From contig NW_003546250.1 of NCBI RefSeq assembly GCF_000090795.2, positions 625,423-689,422 on the forward strand: 64,000 nucleotides of DNA, read 5' to 3'. Of the stretch, positions 45,201-55,100 are shown piece by piece. Under the pieces are notes generated by a model. The model saw only the letters and a list, made by a program, of their open reading frames with translations, had not been told where the DNA came from and made no database searches. This DNA is from Amphimedon queenslandica (taxonomy: Eukaryota > Porifera > Demospongiae > Haplosclerida > Niphatidae). Positions within the stretch are counted from its first letter, which is position 1. Each line of letters opens with the position of its first letter. The position numbers and the translations under genes are program-made.

Positions 45201-48200
45201 TTAAAAATTTCCTGTACTATAGCCCATGGTTTTGTCCAAAAAATGGCTCCAAAATCACCCCCAATTTTTATTACATTTTCTGATACATATTGATGTACTT
45301 ATGCTATGTAGAAAGTTTGAGCTGATTCCAACTAAAATTATTCAAGTTACAACCATTTTTAAAGATAGGCCATTTTCTGAAAAATACCCTGTACTATAGC
45401 CCATGGTTTTTTCCAAAAAATGGCTCGGAAATCACCCCCAGATTTTTATTACATTTTCTGATACATATTGATGTACTTATGCTGTGTAGAAAGTTTGAGG
45501 TGATTCCGACAAATATTTTTAAAGTTATGAGCATTTTAAAATTTAAAATGCTTATTATACATGTACATTATGATGCATGTACAAACACACATAGTACATT
45601 CACATCAAGTTATAAATTAAATTGTCCAATTATTTAGGAGTTAGTTAAGAGGATCGATGATGAGAAAGAGAGAATTCAAGAGCTTCTGGACTCCGCCAGA
45701 TTGTCAAATGAGACCACACCTACTGCCACACCCACTGCAACTCCCAGTAATAGTGCCAGTGTTTCTTCTTTACTCAAATATGAGGCCACACCCACTTCAC
45801 GACGTACAAAAATTGTAGATGATACCGATAGTTTTGACCAAACTCCTACGCAAGTAAGTCTTTAATTTATAATAATTTTAAATTTCTTTGTTTAATTTTT
45901 AGGATTTGTCCGAATCTATTAGAGAGAGAGATGTTAAAATTGCCTCATTAGAGAAAAAACTGAAATTTCTCACGGTATCTATTTAGAATTATTTTTAGTT
46001 TATTTTTCATTATTATTTTCTTATTATTAGGAGCAGATTAGTGACATCAAATTTTTACAGAAAAGCCCTTCACAACCTCTCATATCTCCACGAAACGGCA
46101 AGTGATGTATTTGAAATTTTAATTGTTTTAATTTCACTCCTTCTCCTTACAGGTGCTTTAGATGCTAGTCCTACCGTCAACCAGTTAAGAACGAAACCTT
46201 TATTTACTTCACCTCCCCAAGTTTCAGCAACTCCGCCACATGAAAGAGGTTCTCAGTTTCCTCCTGCTCCTCCTCACCCAACTCCAGCTCACCGTTTCCC
46301 TCCTCCTCTCTCTCACCTTCCCTCTGCCCACCCTCCCTCGATAATGCCGTTTCAATTTGGATCTGCTCCCATCTCTTCATCTCAATCTTTAACGTTTAGC
46401 TTCCGTTCCTCTGTACCCTCTCAGTATCAGTCTCCTGCGGTCACCTCTCCTCCTATAAGAGGGGTTCTCCCCCCGTCTCAGTCCCCATCTGATGGCGGGT
46501 ATTCTCCTTCTTCAGCTAAACATGCTCCTCCCACAATGTCACCTCCTGGTAAAGTTATTCCAATGCCTAAGCCAGTTTCTATTAGTCAAGATGCTCTTAA
46601 TGTTAGCTTGAATGGTGCTACTGCGTCAGTTAGTGCAGCTGGTGGGTTCTCATTTGGTTCTGTGACTAGTGGTACTAATGCTTTGTCTAGTGGGAGAGGG
46701 TTTTCAATGGGCTCCCTCTCAACTCGCCCTCCTTTATTACCAGCACCTGCTACTGGCCCACAGTTTAATACAGCTGCTACTGGGCCTCAGTTTAATATAC
46801 CTACCACTGGGCCTCAGTTTAATACAGCTGCTACTGGCCCACAGTTTAATACAGCTTTACCTAAGAATCTGTTTAGTTCATCACCTGCAGTGACTACTTC
46901 AATCAGCCTTCCTTCTTTTCCTCCATCTTTACATGGTGCAGTATCATCCACTCCATCTTTTGGAGTATCTTCCACTAGTTTTCCTACTCCTTCCTTTGTT
47001 GCTTCAAAAGGTCCTCATACTATTCACTATGGTGCTCCTCCTGTCTCTATCAGCAGCACTACTGCAGTTCATAGCAGTAGCAGTACTGGGGCATTGCCGC
47101 CTTTTCAATTTGGGAATAAAACTACTCCAGGCAGTGCTGTACCATCTTTTGTAGGAGGACCACCAGTTCAGGTCGGAGGAATGAAGCTATCAACTCCTCA
47201 TCAGTTAGTACCTGCTTCTACTGGTGGAGCACCATTGCCTCAATATTCATCTTCTAATACAGGACCATTTCAGTTGGCACCTGCTTCTACTGGTGGAGTA
47301 TTGTTGCCTCAGTTTCCATCTTCTAGTGCAGGACCAATGCAGACACCATTTTCTTTGGCAACTCCTCCATTTTCAGCTATGTCTGCAACTCCTCCTCGAT
47401 TACCTTTTCAGTTATCAAGTACTCCTCAGTTTAAAGGACCAGCTAGTTCATCAGTGCCTCAGTTAGGAGCTACTCAACCAGCAATCAGCAGTGGCTCTGT
47501 TTCATTACTTGGCCCTGGACCATCCACTCTTCCACCAACCTTCATGGGAGGACTAGGAACCACATCTTTTGTGATGCCACAATCAAATGTTGCTCCTACT
47601 TTTCCTCCACTTAAAGGTAATATGTATATTGTTTCATTCTCATGAACATTGACTTACATTCTCCTTCTCTTCTTTATAGGTCCTACTAATGCAGCAGTCA
47701 CTAGTACTCCTCCTCCTATCACCAGATCATTATTCTTGAGTACCACTACCACTACTGTATCACAGTTCACTCATCAGTTCAGTACTGGGTCTGCTGTTTC
47801 ACAGTTCAATGCAGTTTCTACAACTAGTTCAGTCTTTACACTGTCCTCTTCAGCTCAAGTATCATTTGCTACTTCAACAACCAAACCATCCTTCACTGCT
47901 CCTCCTACTAGTATTGCATCTAAAGGACTTATGTCTGGGAATTTTGTACCCACTACTAGTGCTATGGCTGCAACTACCAGCACTAGCATGCCCTCATTAT
48001 TTAGTACTTCTGTGACTGCACCTTCTTTATTGGGTAGCACTTTCTCAAGTACTAGCGCATCCGTCCTTACTAACAAACCACTCCCTCTTTTATTATCAAA
48101 TACTCCTGCTAAATTGGAAGGAGATGAAGAAGAGGCAGTAGCTCCTTCTCCTGATATCAGTTTTGAGTTTACTCCTCTTGTTTCATTGCCGGAGGTTGAA

Positions 48201-51200
48201 GATCTGACTAGTGGAGAAGAGAATGAAGACGTCCTCTTCTCTGAGACTGGCAAACTCTATAGGTTTGATTCTATACTCAAGCAATGGAAGGAGAGAGGCA
48301 AAGGAGTTATTAAGATCCTCAAACACAAATTGAAGGGAAAGTCCCGAATCTTAATGAGACGTGAGCAGATATTAAAGATATGCTGCAATCACTTTATTAC
48401 AAATGACATGTGCATGTCTCCTTTTGGTAATACACAGAAGTCAATGATGTGGTACACTTTGAGCGATTTCTCTGATGAAGTCTGCAAGCCTGAGAAGCTA
48501 GTGATCAGGTTTAAGTCTATTAGCATGGCAAATGACTTTAAGGAAACGTTTGAGAAATGCGTTAAAGAGACCAAATCAAGCGATACTAAACCACCTCCAT
48601 CCTTGTCTCCTTCTCTCCCTCCCTCTTCACTCCCTCCCTCAACTGCTTCTACTTCACAGACCAGTGTTAAGCCTCTTACTGTTCAGTCTGCTCCAGGTCA
48701 GTGGGAGTGCTCTGTCTGTTATGTCTCTAATAAACCTGAGGCTGTTAAGTGTGTGGCTTGTGAAGCTTCTAGAGTAGGAGGTGGTGGTATCTCTTCAACT
48801 CTCTCTCTTCCTTCGTTATCAAGTTTTAAAGCTCCAGCTTCTCTTAAAAGCACACCAGGGACTCAATTGAAGCCATTGGCCTCATTGTCCTCTAAAGGTG
48901 ACTGGGAGTGTTCAGCATGTTATGTCTCCAATAAAACTGATGCTATTTATTGTGTTGCCTGTGGTGCAGGGAAGGATGGAGCAGCAGCACCATCATCATC
49001 ATCAACTGGTTCTGTTAATCTGTTATCAGGATTTAAATCTTCAGCTATATTGGGAGGAGGTGGTATGACATTGAAAGGACTAACATTACCATCTTCAACT
49101 AGTAGCACCACTGGAGGAGGAGGTGGATTGGCAAGCGGTGGTGGCATGTCTTTAAAAGGATTTTCACTGTCTTCAGGACTCAATACAGCTCCATCTACTA
49201 GTATTGGAGCACCTCTAAGTGGCGGCGGTATGTCTTTAAAAGGATTTTCGTTGCCTTCAGGACCCAATACTTCTTCTAGCACCATACCATTGGCCACTAG
49301 CACCACACCATTGGCCACTAGCATAGGAGGAGGAGGAACTGGAATAAAAGGACTTTCATTGCCTTCAAGCAAACCAGCAGAAGAAGAAGAGGAAGAAACT
49401 GATGAAGAAACTGAAGAGGAGGAGGAGGAACAGCAAATTCCAGTACAGAGTAAATCCACCAGTCAACAGTTTCAGGCAGTTACTGGGCAAAAGGGAACTT
49501 CTTCATTCTCATTCAGTTCATTTGCTGCACAGCAAGGTGGCTTCACTTTTAAAAAACCTGTTGAAGCTAGAGATGCCAGCATGAGTCCTAAGAAAGGAGA
49601 GCCTGAAGATGATGAAGGAGATCCGGAGAAAGAGCAAGAGATTCACGTGAAGCCACTAGTGAGTTTAGAGAGACTAGACTCCATTCCTACTGGAGAAGAA
49701 AATGAAGAAGCAATGTTTTGTGAGAAGGGGAAGCTGTTTCGATTTGACAGTAACCAGTGGAAGGACAGAGGAGTTGGTGAGATGAAGATATTATTGAATA
49801 GATCCACAGGAAAATGGAGATGTGTGATGCGTAGAGACCAGACTCACATTGTATGCTGCAATTTCCTATTAGCAGCAGGAATGAGTCTTAGCCCATACCA
49901 AGAGAGTAACAGAATATTTACATTTTCTGCTAACGATTATTCAGATGGCGAATCAAATCATTCAATGTTCACACTACGTTTTAAGACAAAAGAGATTGCC
50001 GAAAGATTTAAGACAATGTTTGAGAGAGGATGCTCTGGGGAGAGTGTTAGTGATGAAAGAGAAGATACTGATGGGGGACATGATGAAAGAATAACTGAAG
50101 ACAAAGATGACAAAGAAGAAAGGAAACAAGATGAAAAGGAAGAAATGGCTGAAGAGGAAGAAATGGCTGAAGACAAAGATGAAGAAGAAGAAGAAACAGA
50201 AGAGCAGCAAGATGAAGAGGAAGAAACTGAAGAAAAAGATGAAGAAGAAGGGAGACAAGATGAGGAGGAAGAAATGGCTGAAGAAAAAGATGGAGGAGTA
50301 GAAATAGAAGAAAAACAAGATGAAGATGAAACTGAAGAAAGAAAAGGTAAGTTGTTAACAATAATTTATTAATAATATTTTTTTCAGGGAATGAGGCACA
50401 AGACAGTGATGATGATGATGTCATCTTCTTATATGAGGAACTTCCCTCGTCTGATCTAGTACAGGAGGCAGAAGGACTCTTCCTTCCCAAACACTTTTAT
50501 AATTATCTCAAAAAGGAGGGATGCCCTGGTTGCCGTGGCTGCAAAGATGACTTTGAATTCCCACCAGATTATGGTAAAGAGAAGAAAGAGAATGAAAACT
50601 CTTTTATGAGTATTGAACCAGCACCTCAAAGTAAACCAGCTGAAGATGATAATAAAGAGGAAAAAGACACAATCAATAAATCATCATTTCATCCATCATC
50701 GTCAGGCAGTTCCTTTGGAGCTGCTCCTTCAATTAGTGAGACCAGTAGTACTGGATTATTCTCTTCTGTTGCCGTTGGGTTCTCGTCATTCTCTGATATT
50801 GCATCTAGTGCTGAAAGACCCTCCGATTTCATTAAAGATGAAGGTTTTAAGTTTTCTGGAGCCGGAGCTCAGTTATTTTCCGGTGGAGGTGGAGAAGGCA
50901 GAGAGGAAGAAGGAAACGAGAATTCTGAGGAAGAAGCTAATATTCATTTTAAACCAATCGCTACTTTACCAGAGACTTACGACTATAAATCGGCAGAGAA
51001 AGAAGGAGAGACCCTTTTTGACGAGCGTGGGAAACTCTATCGTTTTGACGGCTCAACCAATCAATGGAAGGAAAGAGGTCTTGGTAATATGAAGATTATT
51101 TATCATCGTGGAAACAGGCAGACCCGTCTGGTTATGAGACGCGATCAGATATTAAAGTTATGTTGCAATCATTACATCACTGATAGTATGAGCATTGAGA

Positions 51201-51886
51201 TGCAAATGGGTAATCCTAAAGCAATGACCTGGTTTACTGAGACTGACTACTCAGAAGAGACTGCCCTACCACAGAAGCTAGCTCTTAGATTCAAACATGA
51301 GGAAACTGCAAAGAGATTTAAGGATCTTTTTGAAGAAGCAGTTAGTAAAGCAAAAGAAGTGTCTAATATGAATGACGGACATTCAGAGAATGAAGAAGAG
51401 AGAGAAGAGAAAGAGGAGGAGGAAGTAAGGGAAGAGAAAAAAGATACAGAAGAAGTAAAGAAAGAAGAGGAGAAAGGAGATGATGAAGAAGAGGAAGAAG
51501 AGGAGGAGGAGGGTAAAGAAGAGGAAGAAGAGAAAGGAGAAGAAGAGGAGGAGGAGGGTAAAGAAGAAGAAGAGAAAGGAGAAGAAGAGGAGGAGGAGGG
51601 TAAAGAAGAGGAAGAAGAGAAAGGAGAAGAAGAGGAGGAGGAGGGTAAAGAAGAGGAAGAAGAGAAAGGAGAAGAAGAGGAGGAGGAGGGTAAAGAAGAG
51701 GAAGAAGAGAAAGGAGATGATGAAGAAGAAGAAGAGAAAGGAGAAGAGGAGGAGGAGGAGGTTGAAGATAGTGAAAGTGATGATAATGATGACTCTTTGT
51801 GGACTTGTCCTGATTGTTCAGTGAAGAATGATATCAATACTAACAAGTGTGTAGCTTGTGAAGCAGCTCGTCCAAATAAAAATTGA
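33258..51886 (+). CDS. RANBP2: RanBP2/Nup358-like nucleoporin
   Basis: Giant nucleoporin of the cytoplasmic pore filaments, binding Ran-GTP and likely promoting SUMO transfer. The N-terminal TPR/alpha-helical region starts MSWSEEAVGRHIAAIKSRAK and continues KAHKLLGEVYKCKDETERAL (33258-45850, many exons). Exon 46153-47616 is FG-poor, rich in Ser, Pro, Phe. Exon 47680-50346 encodes Ran-binding domain 1 (about 48150-48570), two RanBP-type zinc fingers (WECSVCYVSNKPEAVKCVAC near 48705; WECSACYVSNKTDAIYCVAC near 48903) and Ran-binding domain 2 (about 49650-50030). Exon 50388-51886 encodes a SUMO-interacting/IR-like motif (DDDDVIFLYEELPS, about 50410-50450), Ran-binding domain 3 (about 50935-51345), a long Glu/Lys repeat and a third zinc finger. 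There are three RanBDs (human has four), one IR-like motif and no cyclophilin domain. A 6.8-kb intron (35745-42588) hosts four antisense genes. Confidence 0.93.
34500..34835 (-). repeat. Palindromic-core satellite, two monomers in a RanBP2 intron
   Basis: Two inverted-orientation monomers (GATCGGAATCATCTCAAA twice) flank CCCTGTACTATAGTACAGGG at about 34651-34670. Confidence 0.88.
36062..36553 (-). CDS. Cys-module protein 1, nested antisense in the RanBP2 intron
   Basis: Not a family I recognise. Four exons assemble in frame from the ATG at 36553 (MGTSESRVDQEGSNAPQN) to the stop at 36062. Module A is ICASCKRIIKGA...RPHCNKCADVYNQVEKK and module B is AICRNCGDIKLVPKDTNLENG..YCSECAAMKRALLERR; the end is GNIHFAIEN. 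Each module has CxxC, a 15-20 residue spacer, then CxxC followed by Ala, suggesting a zinc ribbon or treble clef. In module A the pattern is PHCNKC instead of CPNC, so one ligand position looks shifted. A phase-2 intron cuts each module just before the last Cys. Closely paralogous to the gene at 38105-38548. About 110 residues. Confidence 0.7.
36571..36625. repeat. 17-bp tandem repeat upstream of Cys-module gene 1
   Basis: GGGCCTGCTTTAAGTGT occurs three times head to tail, about 20 bp upstream of the ATG. It lies where the promoter or 5' UTR would be. Confidence 0.85.
38105..38548 (-). CDS. Cys-module protein 2, nested antisense in the RanBP2 intron
   Basis: Four exons splice cleanly into about 103 residues, from MGNTVTVDATCSGCKRVIRN to SFHAIEN. 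Module A is CSGCKRVIRN...YVCPNCEGCADGYKKAEKK. Module B is CRACGEVKLVPKDTDLENG..YCNEDCAALKREYIQKQ. All four CxxC pairs are intact. Donor and acceptor sites are consensus (GTAAGC, GTAAGA; YAG). The C-terminal helix is basic. Compared with Cys-module gene 1, intron positions and phases are identical and the flanks are also similar (shared sequence around 35975-36050 and 38025-38100), so this is a tandem duplication of roughly 2 kb. Function unknown; binding of zinc is inferred from cysteine spacing. Confidence 0.75.
38620..38672 (-). promoter_or_regulatory. Probable promoter of Cys-module gene 2
   Basis: On the minus strand, ATTTCCGGGTAAAACCACAC is followed by AGTATAAAT. This reads as an ETS-like site, a Runx-like AACCACA and a TATA box, about 90 bp upstream of the ATG. 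Almost the same string occurs upstream of Cys-module gene 4 (41507-41540). Confidence 0.6.
39248..39867 (-). CDS. Cys-module protein 3, nested antisense; possibly degenerate
   Basis: Paralogue of gene 4. Exon 1 (ATG 39867) reads MGAGLGAVANKKCMNCNCII...KVKCDE and splices in phase 2 to DCARPKSESESKSQ. A later exon gives QCGCCKAIVKQDYDCEKDGFFLCEV, then VCIHKMRIHMGDKDYKALKI, ending HAVPKQYLDEY at 39248. The last part matches gene 4 (NKDSKALKAMTDTI...PQQYLDELERQ), but here a stop codon follows directly and the repeated helix is absent. The junction between the DCARPK exon and the QCGCC exon does not resolve to a donor and acceptor of compatible phase by eye, so the model may be wrong there or the gene may be decaying. 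Ligand Cys of CSENAR is retained as VCIHK. Confidence 0.5.
40385..41440 (-). CDS. Cys-module protein 4 with nine-residue helical repeats, nested antisense
   Basis: Six exons join in frame from the ATG at 41440 (MVSVTKRCTDCFCRVRNAG) to the stop at 40385. Three Cys modules are present: CTDC...IKCDDCARIKRG, CACCRKVDNLKYN...CYLCDVCSENARSY and CDDCRSIIKVKGYFKKEGKCLCDQCAGDYR. Between modules 2 and 3 lie about eight copies of a nine-residue unit of the type DELERQRKA (about 40710-40950), predicting a long charged single helix or coiled coil. The protein ends APPEDWPKYQQRLALNN. Each module is cut by an intron between its last two Cys. Family and function unknown; the layout suggests zinc-stabilised knobs on a rigid helix. 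Confidence 0.75.
41507..41541 (-). promoter_or_regulatory. Probable promoter of Cys-module gene 4
   Basis: Minus-strand ATTTCCGGGTAAAAACCACA followed by CAGTATAAAT, nearly identical to the element upstream of Cys-module gene 2. Confidence 0.6.
41892..42196. mobile_element. hAT-type MITE with 8-bp target site duplication
   Basis: A 289-bp element (41900-42188) with 14-bp perfect terminal inverted repeats CAGTGGCGGAGCTG. It is flanked on both sides by GCTACTAG (41892-41899 and 42189-42196). An eight-base duplication and CAGTGGCGG-type ends are the hallmark of hAT elements. GC-rich subterminal blocks (GATGCCCGGGCC type) are also inverted. The interior has no transposase ORF, so it is non-autonomous. 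It lies in the long RanBP2 intron. The perfect duplication suggests a fairly recent insertion. Confidence 0.93.
44870..45560 (+). repeat. Satellite array, four ~178-bp monomers in a RanBP2 intron
   Basis: GTAGAAAGTTTGA recurs near 44954, 45133, 45310 and 45487. The monomers have the CCTGTACTATAGCCCATGG form of the core. They match the STAG array on the opposite strand, including the CCCCCAATTTTTATTACATT block. Confidence 0.92.
51390..51770 (+). repeat. Coding Glu/Lys minisatellite in the RanBP2-like gene
   Basis: In-frame purine repeats encode units like GKEEEEEKGEEEEEE, at least five near-perfect copies of about 45-48 bp. The corresponding stretch in the downstream chimeric gene (about 54165-54240) is far shorter, so the array has changed in length since the duplication. 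Confidence 0.9.
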
Positions 51887-52192
51887 AGGAAGAGACTGCT
51901 TAATCATTTGTGATCGATTAGTTGTAGTGTTTATTTTAATTTGATTTTGCATGCATTTATTTTGTGTTCTACTTGTCCTTCTATTCACATCATTTTTGCT
52001 AATTACTACTGTGAGAAATTAATTTTAATAGTGTTAATGCTCACACACGTGTTTGCACGTGGATAGTTATTTTTGCTGAAGCTGTCCTGCGGTTAAAATT
52101 AGCCTTTCGAGTGTATTGTATGTTATTGTAATGTAATGGTTCACGTGAGATAACTTCCTGTTTATAATTTATTGTCAGCGATTGATGGACTG
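51887..52192. promoter_or_regulatory. Gap between RanBP2-like and chimeric genes, with paired E-boxes
   Basis: A 306-bp stretch that contains the RanBP2 3' UTR and the chimeric gene's promoter. CACGTGTTTGCACGTGG starts at 52046 and gives two E-boxes; the same 21 bp recurs at 56005-56025 before PARL. Confidence 0.55.
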
Positions 52193-55100
52193 ATGTCTTC
52201 TCGGATGTCTTGTAAAACAAAGGATTTTTCAGCAGAACAGTCTGAGTATTATTCAATAAGTCGCCCTCGAGATGACAAAGAAGAACCAATATTCATAGAG
52301 CAACCTTCTGATAGATACAACTGCCTAATATGTCATTGCGTGATGAGAGAGCCTCATATTGTCACATGCTGCTCTAGAAAGATGTGTCGTGACTGTATAC
52401 AACGTGTAAATCTTTCTGGTCAACCTTGTCCCAATTGCCGTGAGCCTAATTTCAATAGTTTCTTAGAGAAGCAGCTCAACAGTGAGATACTAGATTTGAA
52501 GGTTCGTTGTACACACCACAAGAATGGATGTGAGTGGGTAGGAGAGTTAAGAGATCTAAAGAAGCATACTGGTTCCAGTTGCAAGTTTGCTAAAGTAAAG
52601 TGTCCTTTTGGTTGCCCCGTGGTTTATCTTCGTAAAGATGCAATGAATCACGAATCCATCTGTACTAATCTCCCACCAGAAATGCAGATTAAAAGAACAA
52701 TGAAGGAAACCGATCAATTCAAAGAAGAGTTACAAGCTATGTTGAATCAATTTCAAGAGCTGTATAAATCAGAATCAGCACGTGTTAAAGAGTTAACAAC
52801 TCAACTTGAGGGTCTGAAAGAAAGTCACAGAAGAGAGCAGCAAGAATTGAAGATTCAGTTTCAGGCAGAGAAGAAGCAGCTACTAGAAGAATCTAAGAAA
52901 CAGGTTATGCTGCTAATAAAGAACTTAAGGGCTGAATTTACTGAAGCAATGCTAAACAAACTGACTGTAGCAAATGCAGAGCATCAGCTTAAGGAATCAT
53001 ACAATGGTGCACCTGTGACTACTTCAGCTAGCTTCCTTCCTCCTTTATCTATGCTTGGTCCTGCCACTGCTCCTAAGGATGAAGATAAAACTGAAGCAAG
53101 AAAAGGTAAAGAACTGCAATGATTAGTTTTAGCTAAAATTTATCAATAATCTGTTACATTAATTTTTATTCTACTAATTTTTTAGGGAATGAGGCACAAG
53201 ACAGTGATGATGATGATGTCATCTTCTTATATGAGGAGCTTCCCTCGTCTGATCTAGTACAGGAGGCAGAAGGACTCTTCCTTCCCAAACACTTTTATAA
53301 TTATCTCAAAAAGGAGGCATGCCCTGGTTGCCGTGGCTGCGACGATGACTTTGAATTCCCATCAGATTATGGTAAAGAGAAGAAAGAGAATGAAAACTTT
53401 TTCATGAGTATTGAACCAGCACCTCAAGGTAAACCAGCTCATGATAATAAAAAAGACACAATCAATAAATCATCATTTCATTCAGCATCATCAAGCAGTT
53501 CCTTTGGAGCTGCTCCTTCAATTAGTAAGACCAGTAGTACTGGATTATTCTCTTCTGCTGCCGTTGGGTTCTTATCATTCTCTGATATTGCATCTGGTGC
53601 TGAAAGACCCTCTGATTTCATTAAAGATAAAGGTTTTAAATTTTCCGGAGCCAGAGCTCAGTTATTTTCCGGTGGAGGTGGAGAAGGCGGAGAGGAAGAA
53701 GGAAATGAGAATCCTGAGGAAGAAGCTAATATTCATTTTAAACCAATAGTTACTTTGCCAGAGACTTATGACTATAAATCGGCAGAGAAAGAAGGAGAGA
53801 CCCTTTTTGACAAGCGTGGGAAACTCTATCGTTTTGATGGCTCAACCAATCAATGGAAGGAGAGGGGTCTTGGTAATATGAAGATTATTTATCATCGTGG
53901 AAACAGGCAGACTCGTCTGGTTATGAGACGTGATCAGATATTAAAGTTATGTTGTAATCATTACATCACTGATAGTATGAGCATTGAGATGCAAATGGGT
54001 AATCCTAAAGCAATGACCTGGTTTACTGAGACTGACTACTCAGAAGAGACTGCCCTACCACAGAAGCTAGCTCTTAGATTCAAACATGAGAAAACTGCAA
54101 AGAGATTTAAGGATCTTTTTGAAGAAGCAGTTAGCAAAGCAAAAGAAGTGTCTAATGAGAATGATGAGAATGAGGAAGAGAAAGGAGATGATGAAGAAGA
54201 AGAAGAAGAGAAAGGAGAAGAAGAGGAAGAGGAGGAGGAGGTTCAAGATAGTGAAAGTGATGATAATGATGACTCTTTGTGGACTTGTCCTGATTGTTCA
54301 GTGAAGAATGATATCAATACTAACGAGTGTGTAGCTTGTGAAGCAGCTCGTCCAGTTCCTCCATTTTTACATGCTACAGTATCTTCCACTAGTTTTCCTA
54401 TTCCTTTATGTTTTGCTCCTTCCAGTGTCACTCCTTCCTTTAGTGCTTCAAGAGGTCCTCATACTATTCACTATGGTGCACCTCCTGTCTCTATCAGCAG
54501 TACTACTGCAGTTCATAGCAGTAGCAACACTGGGGCATTGCCACCTTTTCAATTTGGAAATAAAACCACTCCAGGCAGTGCTGTACCATCTTTTGTAGGA
54601 GGACCACCAGCTCAATTTGGACGACTGAAGCTTCCTGCTCCTACCGGAGCACCATTGCTTCAATATTCATCTTCTAATACAGGACCAATGCAGACATCAT
54701 TTCCTGTAGCAACTCCTCCATTTTCAGCTATGTCTGCAACTCCTTCTCGATTACCTTTTCATTTACCAAGTACTCCTCAGTTTAAAAGTGTAGCTAATAC
54801 CCCAATGCCTCATTTAATGCCACAGTTAAGTTTTGCTCCCACTATTCGTCCATTAAAAGGTAATAATATTCTCCTATATTTGTATCTGTTTGATACTCAT
54901 GACTATTTAGATCCCTTTTCTTTGTATTTAGGCTCTACCTGTACTGCTACAGCAACTACTCTCTTAACTACTACTACAACTACTGGGCCTGTTTTTCGGT
55001 TTAATGTAGTTTCTACAGCTACTTCAGCCTTTACACTGTCCTCTCCAGCTCAATTATCATTCACTACTTCAACAGCCAAACCATCCTTTAGTGCCACGCC

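Noticed and set aside
47649-47679. Reading the RanBP2 exon as starting at 47649
   Set aside because: This stretch is intron with a polypyrimidine tract; the acceptor TTTATAG puts the exon start at 47680, matching the equivalent junction in the chimeric gene.
51247-51846. 199-residue serine-rich ORF on the minus strand
   Set aside because: It is the antisense shadow of the Glu/Lys repeat in RanBP2. The minus-strand ORFs at 48947-49459 and 49974-50490 are similar shadows.
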